Below are positions 9,579 through 18,700 of a stretch of DNA of 64,000 nt, piece after piece. Each line of letters starts with the position of its first letter. Position 1 is the stretch's first letter. The position numbers were made by a program, and so were the translations under genes. The notes beneath the pieces are model-generated. The model was not told the DNA's origin, searched no databases, and worked only from the letters and a program-made list of their open reading frames with translations. The DNA lies in contig JADKIL010000019.1 of NCBI GenBank assembly GCA_016721315.1, forward strand, positions 140,001 to 204,000, in the 5' to 3' direction. The DNA comes from Candidatus Villigracilis vicinus (GTDB lineage: Bacteria; Chloroflexota; Anaerolineae; Anaerolineales; Villigracilaceae).

Positions 9579-10490
9579 TTATCGTTCTGAAGTGGGTAGA
9601 TATCGCCACAATTGGACGATCAGTGTACCAATAAGCACGAAAATTAGCCCCAGTATCTCTTTTCCACCAAGTGGTTCGCCAAGAAATATCCATGCGAGGA
9701 TGGCGATCTGGGGGAGCATCGTTCCATTGATGATGCTGGATTCCACGGCGGTGAGAGTTTGCAGGGACTTGTTCCATAGCGTAAAAGCAATTGCAGTGTT
9801 GATTATTGCCAGCCAACCAATGATCGCCCACTGGGTGAGGTTCAGTCTGCCCATGCCCTGGGTAAGGTTGCCAATAATCAGCATGATAATTCCGCCAATC
9901 CCCATACTGACACTAGTAACTACGAGTGGATTTAATTTCTCTTGAGTGTTGATGTAACGTCCAAAAACGGATGATGCCGCATTTGCAGACAAGGCAACTA
10001 ACCCGGCAAGCAAGCCAATGATCTGACCTTCTTCGATGGAAAGGGGAGCAAAATAGATAAGCGCTCCAATGACTGTAACTAAAATCCCGCCCCATTGCGT
10101 GAGCGATGTACTTTCACTATGAGAGATCATTCCGTAAATGGCAATGAAGATGGGTGAGAAATTCAATAACAGTGAAAGAGTGGCAGAAGGTAAAAAAGAC
10201 AAGCTGACGAATTGAGCTCCCTGAGTGAGTGTGTAAAATATGATGCCAAGCCCGGTAAGTTCCCACCAGGTTCGGGCTGGGAGTTCGCGCAGTGTTTGGC
10301 GGTGAGTTGGATTAAGTATGGCAAACGGCAATAGGCAAAATGCTGCAAGGGTGTAGCGCAGTCCGGCAAAGGTAACAGCAGGCAATTCAGATTCCAGCCC
10401 GATCTTTATAAAAACCCACGAGGTTGACCATAAAAACGTTACCAATAAAGCTTGCGATACGGCAATAAGATGTGTTTTGTTGGTTTTCAC
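9579..10490 (-). CDS. EamA/DMT-family permease
   Basis: This 303-aa integral membrane protein has about ten predicted transmembrane helices in two repeated EamA halves (first half around 10-145, second around 160-295). It carries typical DMT features: FLWSTSWVFIKIGL near the N-terminus, GLRYTLAAFCLLPFA, and in the second half SSIINGTMLPQIAILAWIFLGEPLG. The predicted start is GTG, with no obvious ribosome binding site. The gene begins 19 nt after the NUDIX stop, so translation is probably coupled. The family exports amino acids or other metabolites. The substrate is unknown here. Confidence 0.88.
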   Translation of the reverse strand: MKTNKTHLIAVSQALLVTFLWSTSWVFIKIGLESELPAVTFAGLRYTLAAFCLLPFAILNPTHRQTLRELPARTWWELTGLGIIFYTLTQGAQFVSLSFLPSATLSLLLNFSPIFIAIYGMISHSESTSLTQWGGILVTVIGALIYFAPLSIEEGQIIGLLAGLVALSANAASSVFGRYINTQEKLNPLVVTSVSMGIGGIIMLIIGNLTQGMGRLNLTQWAIIGWLAIINTAIAFTLWNKSLQTLTAVESSIINGTMLPQIAILAWIFLGEPLGGKEILGLIFVLIGTLIVQLWRYLPTSER

Positions 10491-10509
10491 TTTGGATTTC
10501 GTTTTGGTG

Positions 10510-11040
10510 TTATTCCAAATAGGATCTAGCCATTAGCAATGCCGCCAATGATTTGGCATCGGGCATTTCGCCTTTTTCTGCCATTCTTAATGCTTCTTTG
10601 ATGGGAAGCTTTTCTACTGATAAGAATTCATCATCATCTGCTTCGAGGGGGTTGTGTTTGAGGTCTGTGGCTAAAAAGACGCCCATGTATTCAGTGGAGT
10701 AGCCCGGCGCAAGGTAGAACGAACCGACATGGATTAATTTGCCAGCCTCCATGCCCGTCTCTTCGCGGATCTCGCGCGCAGCACAATCTTCAAAGGGCTC
10801 ATCCCCATCGCGGGTTCCGGCGGGCAGTTCAAGCATGTCCATGCCTGCGGCGTGGCGGTATTGCCGGACAAAAAGCAAGTTGCCGTCTCCATCCATTGGC
10901 ACGATGACGACGGAGCCGCCATGCTCCACGATATCGAATTTTGTGTCACGCCCATCGGGAGTTTTCAATGTGTCACGGCGAATTTTAAATGCACGTCCTT
11001 GTAGAATGGTTTCAGATTTGAGTAATTCAAAAGCTGGCAT
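10510..11040 (-). CDS. NUDIX hydrolase, ADP-ribose pyrophosphatase type
   Basis: This 176-aa NUDIX protein has the box G-x5-E-x7-REUxEExGU seen as GTRDGDEPFEDCAAREIREE followed by TGM. Upstream is a typical ADP-ribose pyrophosphatase N-terminal sheet (LKTPDGRDTKFDIVEHGGSVVIVPM) and the element VRQYRHAAGMDMLELPAG. It would hydrolyse ADP-ribose or related nucleoside diphosphate sugars. A longer frame extends to 11103, but the ATG at 11040 is preferred. It has AAGGAT upstream, and the longer frame would translate the terminator hairpin at 11063-11093. Confidence 0.9.
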   Translation of the reverse strand: MPAFELLKSETILQGRAFKIRRDTLKTPDGRDTKFDIVEHGGSVVIVPMDGDGNLLFVRQYRHAAGMDMLELPAGTRDGDEPFEDCAAREIREETGMEAGKLIHVGSFYLAPGYSTEYMGVFLATDLKHNPLEADDDEFLSVEKLPIKEALRMAEKGEMPDAKSLAALLMARSYLE

Positions 11041-11062
11041 GGGGATATCCTTGTGAAAAATA

Positions 11063-11093
11063 AAAAGCCCAGGTGTCTTCGACCTGGGCTTTT
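11063..11093 (-). terminator. Intrinsic terminator after the LysM lipoprotein gene
   Basis: On the minus strand AAAAGCCCAGGT/ACCTGGGCTTTT forms a strong stem followed by TTTTTATTTTT. It lies 13 nt after the LysM gene stop and before the NUDIX start. Confidence 0.9.
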
Positions 11094-11105
11094 GGTGGTT
11101 CAACG

Positions 11106-11858
11106 TTATGGGATCTGTAGAACCTGCCCAACCGTTAAACTGGCGGAGGCAGAAATGCCGTTTGCAGAAGCAATTGCGTTCGGGTCTGCATCTCCGTAAA
11201 GACAGGCGATGCTGTAAACCGTTTCGCTGGATGAAGCAACCGTATATGAAGCCGGATGCGCCTTAAGCGAACGCGCACCGGGGAAAGGACCATTCTGTGG
11301 AATGACCAATTTCAGACCTGCATAATAAATATCCGGGCTGGTAAGTCCACTGGCTTGCAGGAGAGCTTCAGGGTCAACGTTGTAACGGCGGGCGATACAG
11401 TAGGGATATTCGCCATCGTGTAGGACATACTCAGAGCCAGACGCAATCACAGGCGGTACAGATGTGGCCGCAGCGGATGTGGATGCCGGTACCGGTGTTG
11501 CGACGGAATTGGCATTGGTGGGGGTTCCAACATTTGGAGCAACTGTGCTTGTAACAGTTGCAACTGAGGCTTCTGGAGTGCCTGTGGTGGTCGTAGAAAT
11601 TGCCTGCGGCGTGCCCGGAGTCCCCGGGGTGCCACCGCCTGCGGCGGCGGTTTGGGCGGCTTCGGTCTGTTTCGCAAATTGTTCGATCATTGCCATGGGG
11701 TTCTCAACCGAGGCGATCGGCGAAACAAAGAGCCCGGTTGGGATGAGCGTTGGCGTTTCAACCGGGGCGGACGAAAGGGATTGTGTGCAAGCAGATAATA
11801 CTACTGCGGCGATGATTAAAAACAAGATCACCTGCACACTACGATGTTTCTGGGTCAT
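11106..11858 (-). CDS. LysM-domain lipoprotein
   Basis: This 250-aa secreted lipoprotein has an N-terminal hydrophobic helix and lipobox VVLSAC (Cys24). A Thr/Pro/Ala-rich linker (about 30-140) and two C-terminal LysM-like domains follow (about 143-190, EYVLHDGEYPYCIARRYNVD; about 200-250, ASYTVASSSETVYSIACLYG). LysM domains bind glycan chains of peptidoglycan-like polymers, so the protein is probably held at the outer face of the membrane against the cell wall. AGGAG precedes the ATG, and a good promoter lies at 11890-11918. A second LysM protein of different architecture is at 52303-53100. Confidence 0.85.
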   Translation of the reverse strand: MTQKHRSVQVILFLIIAAVVLSACTQSLSSAPVETPTLIPTGLFVSPIASVENPMAMIEQFAKQTEAAQTAAAGGGTPGTPGTPQAISTTTTGTPEASVATVTSTVAPNVGTPTNANSVATPVPASTSAAATSVPPVIASGSEYVLHDGEYPYCIARRYNVDPEALLQASGLTSPDIYYAGLKLVIPQNGPFPGARSLKAHPASYTVASSSETVYSIACLYGDADPNAIASANGISASASLTVGQVLQIP

Positions 11859-11889
11859 ATCTTCTCCTGAATCCTTATATTAAAAAAAG

Positions 11890-11918
11890 ATGGTAGCACA
11901 TGAAGATTAAAGCGTCAA
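11890..11918 (-). promoter_or_regulatory. Promoter of the LysM lipoprotein gene
   Basis: On the minus strand TTGACG (complement of 11913-11918) is followed after exactly 17 bp by TACCAT (complement of 11890-11895). It starts just after the stop of the upstream membrane-protein gene. Confidence 0.6.
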
Positions 11919-11926
11919 GCCGTGCA

Positions 11927-13909
11927 TTATGGATTGCAACCAAGCTTCAACCGAGCGGAATTAATGGCATTTTCGCTTCCTGCGGGAGCCTTTGCCTGAA
12001 TCTGCTCCCAAACCGTGCAGACCGCCTTGAGCGTTTTTTCATCCATTTCCAGGGCGGAGTTGGAGGCTTTCACGGCTTGATCAAATTCACCATTCATGGC
12101 GTAGGCTTCTACAAATACCAGCCATTCACGCGCATCTTCTGGCTTGAAGCCAGAGGCAAAAACTTCATCGCCCAGCCTGGCAGATGTTTCAAAATCGCCT
12201 TGTTGGTTGGCTAGCCCGGCTTTGGCGTAGAAATAACACCATTCCGGCTTCGGTTCGGCGAAGAACATAGGTTGCACTGGTTGGGGGACCTCTGTAATGA
12301 TGCGTGCAGGGTCAGAAATGGGAATTGCATTGGTTATCTCTTCCGGCAAATGCGAGTAAATGGTGAGATCGCCACGTGCCGGGTCGAAGACCCGCAAACA
12401 GCCATGTTCCGGCATGTATAAAGTCAGCGCATTGGATGTGCTGCTGCTGAAGTTTACTGTGCGGTAGGGGTAGTTGATCTGAACATCTTTTTCGAGAGAG
12501 GGTATTGTAAAACCGCCCAGCCGCCGTTTAGTATAAAGAAGGATGTAGGGCAGGTCAGAGCGGGTATAGTCGGGGGCATACATCCAGTTGATGGGGGCGG
12601 TGAAGGAGAGATCGGTTTCGTAGTCGATGGGGATCTCGTAGGCAAGCAAGACGGTGTTCTTTTCCAATGCGGGGATGCGCCATGCCATTTGCCAGTAGAT
12701 GTCACCTTGTCTTTGCCAATCTCGGCGGAAGATGTTGGCGTTGAAGAATTGCTGACCAATGCCAAGTGCGATGAGCGCTGAAAAGATAATGACGCGCGTG
12801 CGATGGTTCTTTACGAGCAACTCCAGCAAGCCAATGACAAACATGCATGCACCAAACATCATGGAGATCATGAAGCGGTCGAATGAGGATTGCAGGGTGA
12901 GCGGAAGCCCTGCCGCTAAGGAGGGCAGGCGACCAAGCAGAATGGCGAAGATGCTGCTGATAAGCAGGGATATAGCAAAGGTGTTATCTGTGGCTTCGGG
13001 GAGGGCGGAGTGGAGCAGGATGCGGATGAGAAAAATGAACGAGAGTGCGATCAGCCCCAGTGTTAAGAGAGAGGCGGGCGCGGGTAGGGTGGAAAAAGTC
13101 AGGACAAGGATTTGTGTCCAGATGTAGAACCCGGCTTTCCATAGAGCATCCAGCGCTTGAACAAGGAAATACATGAAGTCTGGCGATTGTGTGGCAGTGA
13201 CTTCGTAGGATTCGTATGGACCGAACTTGTAATAATAGAAAAGCCATGCGGCGTTGAGGATCCAAATGAATAAGTAAGGCAGCCAGAGTTTGAACGATCT
13301 CGCGAAGCGTTCGGTGAGACTGCCCTGCAGGATGGTGAACAGCAGTAGAAAGCGAATGCCTTCGATACCGAAGAAATATTCAGTGGGGAAGATACCGCAA
13401 ATTTGCAGCAATAGGGCGATGACGGTGTCTGTGCGTGTTTGTGTACGCAGGGCTTTGAAGGTGTACCCAAAGGATAGCAAGTAAAAAAGGAAAGGGATGA
13501 GTTCCTGATTGATATGAGTGTATGCCACCCAATGTTGACTGTACCCCGGGAAGACGAGCATGAGCAAGGCAGCGAAGAAGGCGAGCGTTTTGCGGGTGGG
13601 GAGGATCTGGTTGAACATCCACCATGAGGCGATGCCGATGAGGAAGCGGATGATGAGTGCGAATATTTGCCAGTAAAGCGGAACCGGTGGGACGAGGCTG
13701 GTGGTGAAATAGAAGATCGGTCCGAGGAATGGTCGGAACGGCATAAAGGCGGGAATAAACTCAGCCGGACCGAGAAATTTTGCGATCCATGCGAAGGGCC
13801 AGTCGTCCCAATAGAAACCAGTGAGGGGCAGGAGTAAGCCGTAGGCGATGACTGTAATGATGGCGATCAGAAAGGTTTGACGTGCGGTGGGGGAAAGGCG
13901 AAATTGCAT
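11927..13909 (-). CDS. Large polytopic membrane protein with C-terminal TPR-like tail
   Basis: This 660-aa protein has about ten or more transmembrane helices in residues 10-400. A soluble C-terminal region (about 410-660) ends in helical repeat-like segments (YAKAGLANQQGDFETSARLGDEVF, EAYAMNGEFDQAVKASNSALEMDE). An acidic pair in the first extracytoplasmic loop (GFYWDDWPF) and the helix pattern recall GT-C-type glycosyltransferases. That is only a structural resemblance, and no family is firmly recognised. The gene appears leaderless: TATAAT ends 6 nt before the ATG and no ribosome binding site is present. Function is unknown; cell-surface glycan assembly is a possibility. Confidence 0.65.
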   Translation of the reverse strand: MQFRLSPTARQTFLIAIITVIAYGLLLPLTGFYWDDWPFAWIAKFLGPAEFIPAFMPFRPFLGPIFYFTTSLVPPVPLYWQIFALIIRFLIGIASWWMFNQILPTRKTLAFFAALLMLVFPGYSQHWVAYTHINQELIPFLFYLLSFGYTFKALRTQTRTDTVIALLLQICGIFPTEYFFGIEGIRFLLLFTILQGSLTERFARSFKLWLPYLFIWILNAAWLFYYYKFGPYESYEVTATQSPDFMYFLVQALDALWKAGFYIWTQILVLTFSTLPAPASLLTLGLIALSFIFLIRILLHSALPEATDNTFAISLLISSIFAILLGRLPSLAAGLPLTLQSSFDRFMISMMFGACMFVIGLLELLVKNHRTRVIIFSALIALGIGQQFFNANIFRRDWQRQGDIYWQMAWRIPALEKNTVLLAYEIPIDYETDLSFTAPINWMYAPDYTRSDLPYILLYTKRRLGGFTIPSLEKDVQINYPYRTVNFSSSTSNALTLYMPEHGCLRVFDPARGDLTIYSHLPEEITNAIPISDPARIITEVPQPVQPMFFAEPKPEWCYFYAKAGLANQQGDFETSARLGDEVFASGFKPEDAREWLVFVEAYAMNGEFDQAVKASNSALEMDEKTLKAVCTVWEQIQAKAPAGSENAINSARLKLGCNP

Positions 13910-13915
13910 TGCGTA

Positions 13916-13921
13916 ATTATA
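13916..13921 (-). promoter_or_regulatory. -10 element of a leaderless promoter
   Basis: The minus strand carries a perfect TATAAT ending 6 nt before the ATG at 13909, with no Shine-Dalgarno sequence between. Transcription would start at or next to the A of the start codon. Confidence 0.55.
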
Positions 13922-13970
13922 AGGGATTGTTTTGGATGATTTTTAGCAGTGGGAGAAGCAGTTACAGTTT

Positions 13971-14280
13971 TCAATACTGTGGAAAGCGGGTACGAATTTT
14001 TTCGAGAATCTGTTTTGCTTCCACGAGATGTTTGATCAAGAAACCCCGGCAGAACTCTAAAGTGCGGTTGTAATTATACCGATAATCGCAGTAGTATTCC
14101 AAAACTTTGAATTTTTGTAACTTTGTCTCTCAGAAAAATGACAGGCAGCCGATTGTGTGACCAAAATAGAGACTTGAAAGCCCCGATCTGTTTGGCGAAG
14201 ATGCCGCCTAAAAAGTCATATATCTTCCAGCCGAACATGCCGCCAATTCCTACTACTGTACTTAAGATGGTTGTGTTCAT
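13971..14280 (-). pseudogene. Small hypothetical gene split by a homopolymer frameshift
   Basis: The minus strand encodes MNTTILSTVVGIGGMFGWKI... from 14280. The frame closes early at 14074. If one base is removed from the run of five A's (complement of 14112-14116), the reading continues as protein-like sequence (KVLEYYCDYRYNYNRTLEF, then KHLVEAKQILEKIRTRFPQY) to a TGA at 13971. The joined product is about 102 aa with one hydrophobic N-terminal segment. Sense-like codons also extend upstream of the ATG (about 14281-14345) towards the cyclase stop, so the true gene may be longer. No family is recognised. It lies directly downstream of the cyclase gene in the signalling operon. Confidence 0.4.
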
Positions 14281-14352
14281 TTCCTGTTTAGTGATATGGA
14301 GTACGGCGCGCAGTTTTGGTGCAGCCTGAACTCGCGTTTTCCATATTGCATT

Positions 14353-15396
14353 TCATGCTCCCAGCACTGCAAATACATTTACTGCCTGGTTTTTTCCTTT
14401 GAAAATGATTCTGCCTAAATCTTCCACCTTTACATCGGCGGATAAACCGTCGCGGGTGTACTCATCTACGATCAGCGGACGCAGGGCTTCCTTTGTATAC
14501 TCCTCGATCCGGTTGGATAAATTGACCGTATCCCCAATGCAGGTATAGATCGCGCGGTTCTGTGTGCCGGTATACCCCACCGTCATCTTGCCCGATGCAA
14601 TACCAATGCCAATATGCAGCTGCGTTTTCCCCTGTTCAAGTTGATTACGATTAAACTCCTTTAACCGTTCAAGCATTTTCAACGCAGAACGCACAGCCTT
14701 TTCACGATGGTCTTCAAAAAAAATCGGCGCGCCAAAAATAGCCAGCAGACCATCACCCATCATCTGATTTACTGTTCCGCTGTTATCGGTGATCGCATCG
14801 AACATCATGCTGAAATACTGGTTGAGCAGGTCAATGGTTTCCACCGGGTTCTGATTTTCGGCAATGGTCGTGAAGGAACGAATATCCGCGAACAGTACGC
14901 TGGCAGTCACTTGTTTGCCGCCCAGTGAAAATCCTGTACGTAATAGTTCTTCCGCTACTTCCCTGGTTGCAAATGTTCGGAATAATTTTCGCTGTTCATC
15001 ACGCAGTCGTTTCTTTTCAAGGCTGGCGTTCACCCGCGCGCGCAAAAGGATCGGGTTGACCGGCTTCGTTAAATAATCTTCTGCGCCGAGTTCCACACAT
15101 TTCACCACTGCGTCCAACTCTTCCATTGCCGAAGTCATAATGATGGGAATTTGACGCAGGTCGAAATCGTTCAGGCAGGCTTCCAATACTTCAAAGCCAT
15201 TCATCACAGGCATTTCAATATCTAACAGCATCAGGTCGAATAGCCCTGAACGGAATTTTTCCAAACCTTCCTGTCCGTTCTCGGCAGTCTCCACTTGATG
15301 TCCTTGTAATTCCAGACTGCGCGAAAGTGCCATACGGTTAACGCGGTTGTCATCCACTACGAGCAGACGGGCGGGTTCAAGCGATGGTATCGTCAT
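14353..15396 (-). CDS. Receiver-class III adenylate/guanylate cyclase
   Basis: This 347-aa protein has an N-terminal receiver domain (about 10-125: LLVVDDNRVNR, phospho-acceptor Asp in LMLLDIEMP, conserved Lys in YLTKP). A C-terminal class III cyclase homology domain (about 165-345) has the two metal-binding Asp motifs (SVLFADIRSF and QMMGDGLLAIFG) and the substrate and transition-state segment AIYTCIGDTVNLSNRIEEY. It would make cAMP or cGMP in response to phosphorylation. It starts 7 nt after the HPt gene stop, with GAGG overlapping the HPt end. This makes it a likely output of the phosphorelay formed by the neighbouring kinase and HPt protein. Confidence 0.93.
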   Translation of the reverse strand: MTIPSLEPARLLVVDDNRVNRMALSRSLELQGHQVETAENGQEGLEKFRSGLFDLMLLDIEMPVMNGFEVLEACLNDFDLRQIPIIMTSAMEELDAVVKCVELGAEDYLTKPVNPILLRARVNASLEKKRLRDEQRKLFRTFATREVAEELLRTGFSLGGKQVTASVLFADIRSFTTIAENQNPVETIDLLNQYFSMMFDAITDNSGTVNQMMGDGLLAIFGAPIFFEDHREKAVRSALKMLERLKEFNRNQLEQGKTQLHIGIGIASGKMTVGYTGTQNRAIYTCIGDTVNLSNRIEEYTKEALRPLIVDEYTRDGLSADVKVEDLGRIIFKGKNQAVNVFAVLGA

Positions 15397-15403
15397 TATT
15401 GGA

Positions 15404-15736
15404 TTACCTCAACCTATTTAATTGGATTTTTACCTGCTCAAACGCCTCTTGCAAAATCTCAATCTTATTACCCGTTTCAAGGTTTCTTTCACGTCCAAGC
15501 ATTTCCAACTCTCGTGCCAGTACTGCAAGGTCACCCGCGCCAAAGGTAGCCGCATTCGATTTCAAGCTGTGTGCCGCGCGTCGAAAGGTCTCAGAATCCT
15601 GCGCGGCAAGTGCGGACTTCATTTCCGCAATTTGCGTAACGGCGTCTTCAAGGAAGGCGTCGATCAGTTCCTCAATGAAATCTGCGCCGGTGCTTTCTTT
15701 TAGTGCATTGAATGTGATCAGATCTAAAACAGACAT
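15404..15736 (-). CDS. HPt phosphotransfer protein
   Basis: This 110-aa single-domain HPt protein has a helical bundle with the phospho-accepting His in FRRAAHSLKSNAATFGA (His56). A typical N-terminus (LITFNALKESTGADFIEELIDAFLED) precedes it. It would shuttle phosphoryl groups between the receiver domains of the adjacent hybrid kinase (15779-22183) and other receivers. GGAG precedes the ATG. It lies 42 nt after the kinase and 7 nt before the receiver-cyclase, suggesting kinase, HPt and cyclase form one relay. Confidence 0.93.
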   Translation of the reverse strand: MSVLDLITFNALKESTGADFIEELIDAFLEDAVTQIAEMKSALAAQDSETFRRAAHSLKSNAATFGAGDLAVLARELEMLGRERNLETGNKIEILQEAFEQVKIQLNRLR

Positions 15737-15778
15737 GGGTCTCCAATAAATAGGCTGATTAAATCGCCCTGAATAGGC

Positions 15779-18700
15779 TTACGGATTTGCCTTGAATAAC
15801 GCATCCACCAGTTCCGTCACGCGGATGGGTTTGGGGATGTAGTGGTCCATGCCTGCGTTCAGGCACATTTCACGGTCACCTTGCATGGCATTGGCAGTTA
15901 AACCAATAATGAAAGGATGATCATTCACCCAGCGTGCAACGATCTCACGTGTGGCTTCCAGCCCATCCATTTCCGGCATTTGTACATCCATCAAAATGAC
16001 ATCATACCTTTGACGTTCCACCGCCTGGATCGTTTCCCGCCCGTTCGCTGCCACATCGGCGCGATAGCCCATCTGTTCGAGCAAACGCAAGGCGAGCTTC
16101 TGATTGACAGCATTATCTTCTGCAAGGAGGATTTTTAATGGATGACGCGTTGCCATTTGCGGGTCGGGTTTGAAGCGGTCTGTATGCACTTTGCGGGCAT
16201 CATCTTCAGTCTGCACGAAAAGTCCTACCAAGGTATCAAACAACTGCGATTGTTTGATCGGTTTGGAAAGGTAGGCCGAGAAGATATTGTTCTCATCGCC
16301 TGCTTCACGCCTGCCAAGCGAACTGAATAGAACCAGGGGGAAATTCGCACTCGTGCGTAATCGCTTTGCCAACTCCAACCCATCCATATCCGGCATGTGC
16401 ATATCCAAAATCGCAACATCGAAGATTTCACCGTTATCAATCCATTGCAGGGCAATCGTAGGGGACTCCGTGTCGCGTGGTACCATGCCCCACTTGCTGG
16501 TCTGCATGTTGAGGATGTAGCGGTTGGTGGCATTATCATCAACGATCAATACACGTTTGTTCTGCAGGGCGGGTTGAATGCCAATGTGAACAGATTTTTT
16601 CATGGGCATCAGGTCTGCGATCTCAGCCTTGATATTGAAGGTGAACGTAGAGCCATGCCCCAGCCCATCACTCATTGCCCATAAACTGCCGCCCATCATT
16701 TCTGTGAGGCGTTTACTGATGGCGAGACCCAAACCAGTGCCGCCATATTTACGTGTAGTGGATGAATCTGCCTGCGAAAAAGACTGAAACAAGCGGCTCA
16801 TGCCTTCTGCTGAAAGACCGATGCCGGTATCACGCACAGCGAAGGTTAGCAGTACTTTCTCTTTTGCGCCTCCGTTCTTATAGCGTTGGCTGGATACTGT
16901 CAGCACGACTTCCCCTTTGTCTGTGAATTTAACTGCATTACTGAGCAGGTTGGTGATCACCTGCCGCAGGCGTGTTACATCGCCGACGATGGCGGGGGGG
17001 ATGTCGCCCTCGAAGATGTAGGCAATGTCGATGCTCTTTTCAACTGCGCGTGTTGTCACCAGATCGAGCGAGGCTTCCACGCAGTCCCGCAGATCGAAGG
17101 GTTGGTGCTCCATCTCCATACGCCCAGCTTCGATCTTTGAGAAATCGAGGATGTCATTGATGATGGCGAGCAAGGCGTCACTCGAGCCGCGGATGGTCTC
17201 GACATAATCGCGTTGTTCATCGTTAAGACTGGTATCCAACAGCAGTCCGCTCATGCCGATCACCGCGTTCATGGGGGTGCGGATCTCATGGCTCATGGTG
17301 GCAAGGAAGGCGCTCTTGGCTTCATTGGCTTGTTCAGCGGCGGCGCGAGCCGAGCGGGCTTCTTCGAACAAACGTGCGTTTTGAATAGCAGTTGCTGTGC
17401 TGGAGGCGATCGATTCCATCAGAGTGATAATGGATTCATCGTAAGCATTTTCATGGTCAAAATTTTGGATCGTGAACCCGCCAATTAGTTCCCTGCCGAC
17501 GATCATAGGGATCATTACGACCGATTTGGGAATGTCATTCTCAACCGTCATTTTCGAGCCGAGCTTTTTCCACAGGATGGGAGAACGTCGGTTGATGACT
17601 AGCGTCTTCCCTTGCATGGATGCTTTGCGTGTAAAGTCATTGACAGGGAAGGGCGGGAATTGCACTCGCTCATTGCCTTTGGTGACATAATGCGCCGTGA
17701 CGGTTTGGGTTTCCTTATCGAACAACCCAATGCCAATATTATCTTCATTGACCAGTTCGCGAACCTTATCTCCGACCATTTCGATGATTGTGTTGACATC
17801 CAACTGCTGGGTGAGCACTTGACCGATGTCGTTTAGGATCTCAAGCTCGGCGGCGCGGCGTTTTGTTTCATCGAAGAGGCGTGCGTTTTCAAGTGCAACA
17901 CCGGTGGCGCTGGCAATCGTCTCCAATAGACGCAGCGATGAATCAGAAAAATAATCTTCGAAATCCAGGTTTTGCAACGAAATGCCCGTGATCGAATTCT
18001 TACGGATCAAGATCGGAATGGCACTCAATGATTTGGGCACTCGAGAACGCGAGGTTCTAAAATCGGGGAAGTTCGCTGCAAATGCTTCAAAATCTTTGTT
18101 GATCACAAAACTTTTCCGGGTCGAAACCACCTGTTCCGTGATATAGGTGTGCAGGGACGTTGCCTTTTTGGGTGAAATTTCCCATTCTTTTCCCTGCTCA
18201 TAAGCAAACTCATAGGTCATGATTTGGGTTTCCAAGTCCACGGTATAAATGACCGCAGAATGGACATTGAATATTTCGGGCAGTTTTCTGCCCACCGATT
18301 GGTAAATGGATTTAATGTCAATATTGGAAACCAGTGTCTGTTGAACAGAGTTGATCATACCCAGTTCTGTGTTCTGCTGTTCGGTTTCTTTTAATAGACG
18401 TTGGGTTTCATTGAAGAGGTGGGCGTTTTGAATGGCAACGCCCATATTGGCAGAGAGGGTCTGCAAAATGCGCAGATTATCTTCACTAAAGGCTTCAGCT
18501 TTATAACTTTGCACATCCACAACCCCGAGCACTTGATCGCCGACCATGATGGGGACGCCCATGTAAGATTTTATGTCATCATCATCTTCTGGTGCGGTGA
18601 TATATGAGGCTGCCCCGTTATCTTCGATCTCTGTGGTTGTGTTCAATAACAAAGGCTGTTTCGTGATGATGATCTTGGAGGTAAGTCCTTCTCCCAGTTC

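Noticed and set aside
14295..14347. Folded segment after the cyclase as a separate ncRNA
   Set aside because: The stem is interrupted and the region may be coding (see the split small gene). There is no promoter or terminator of its own.
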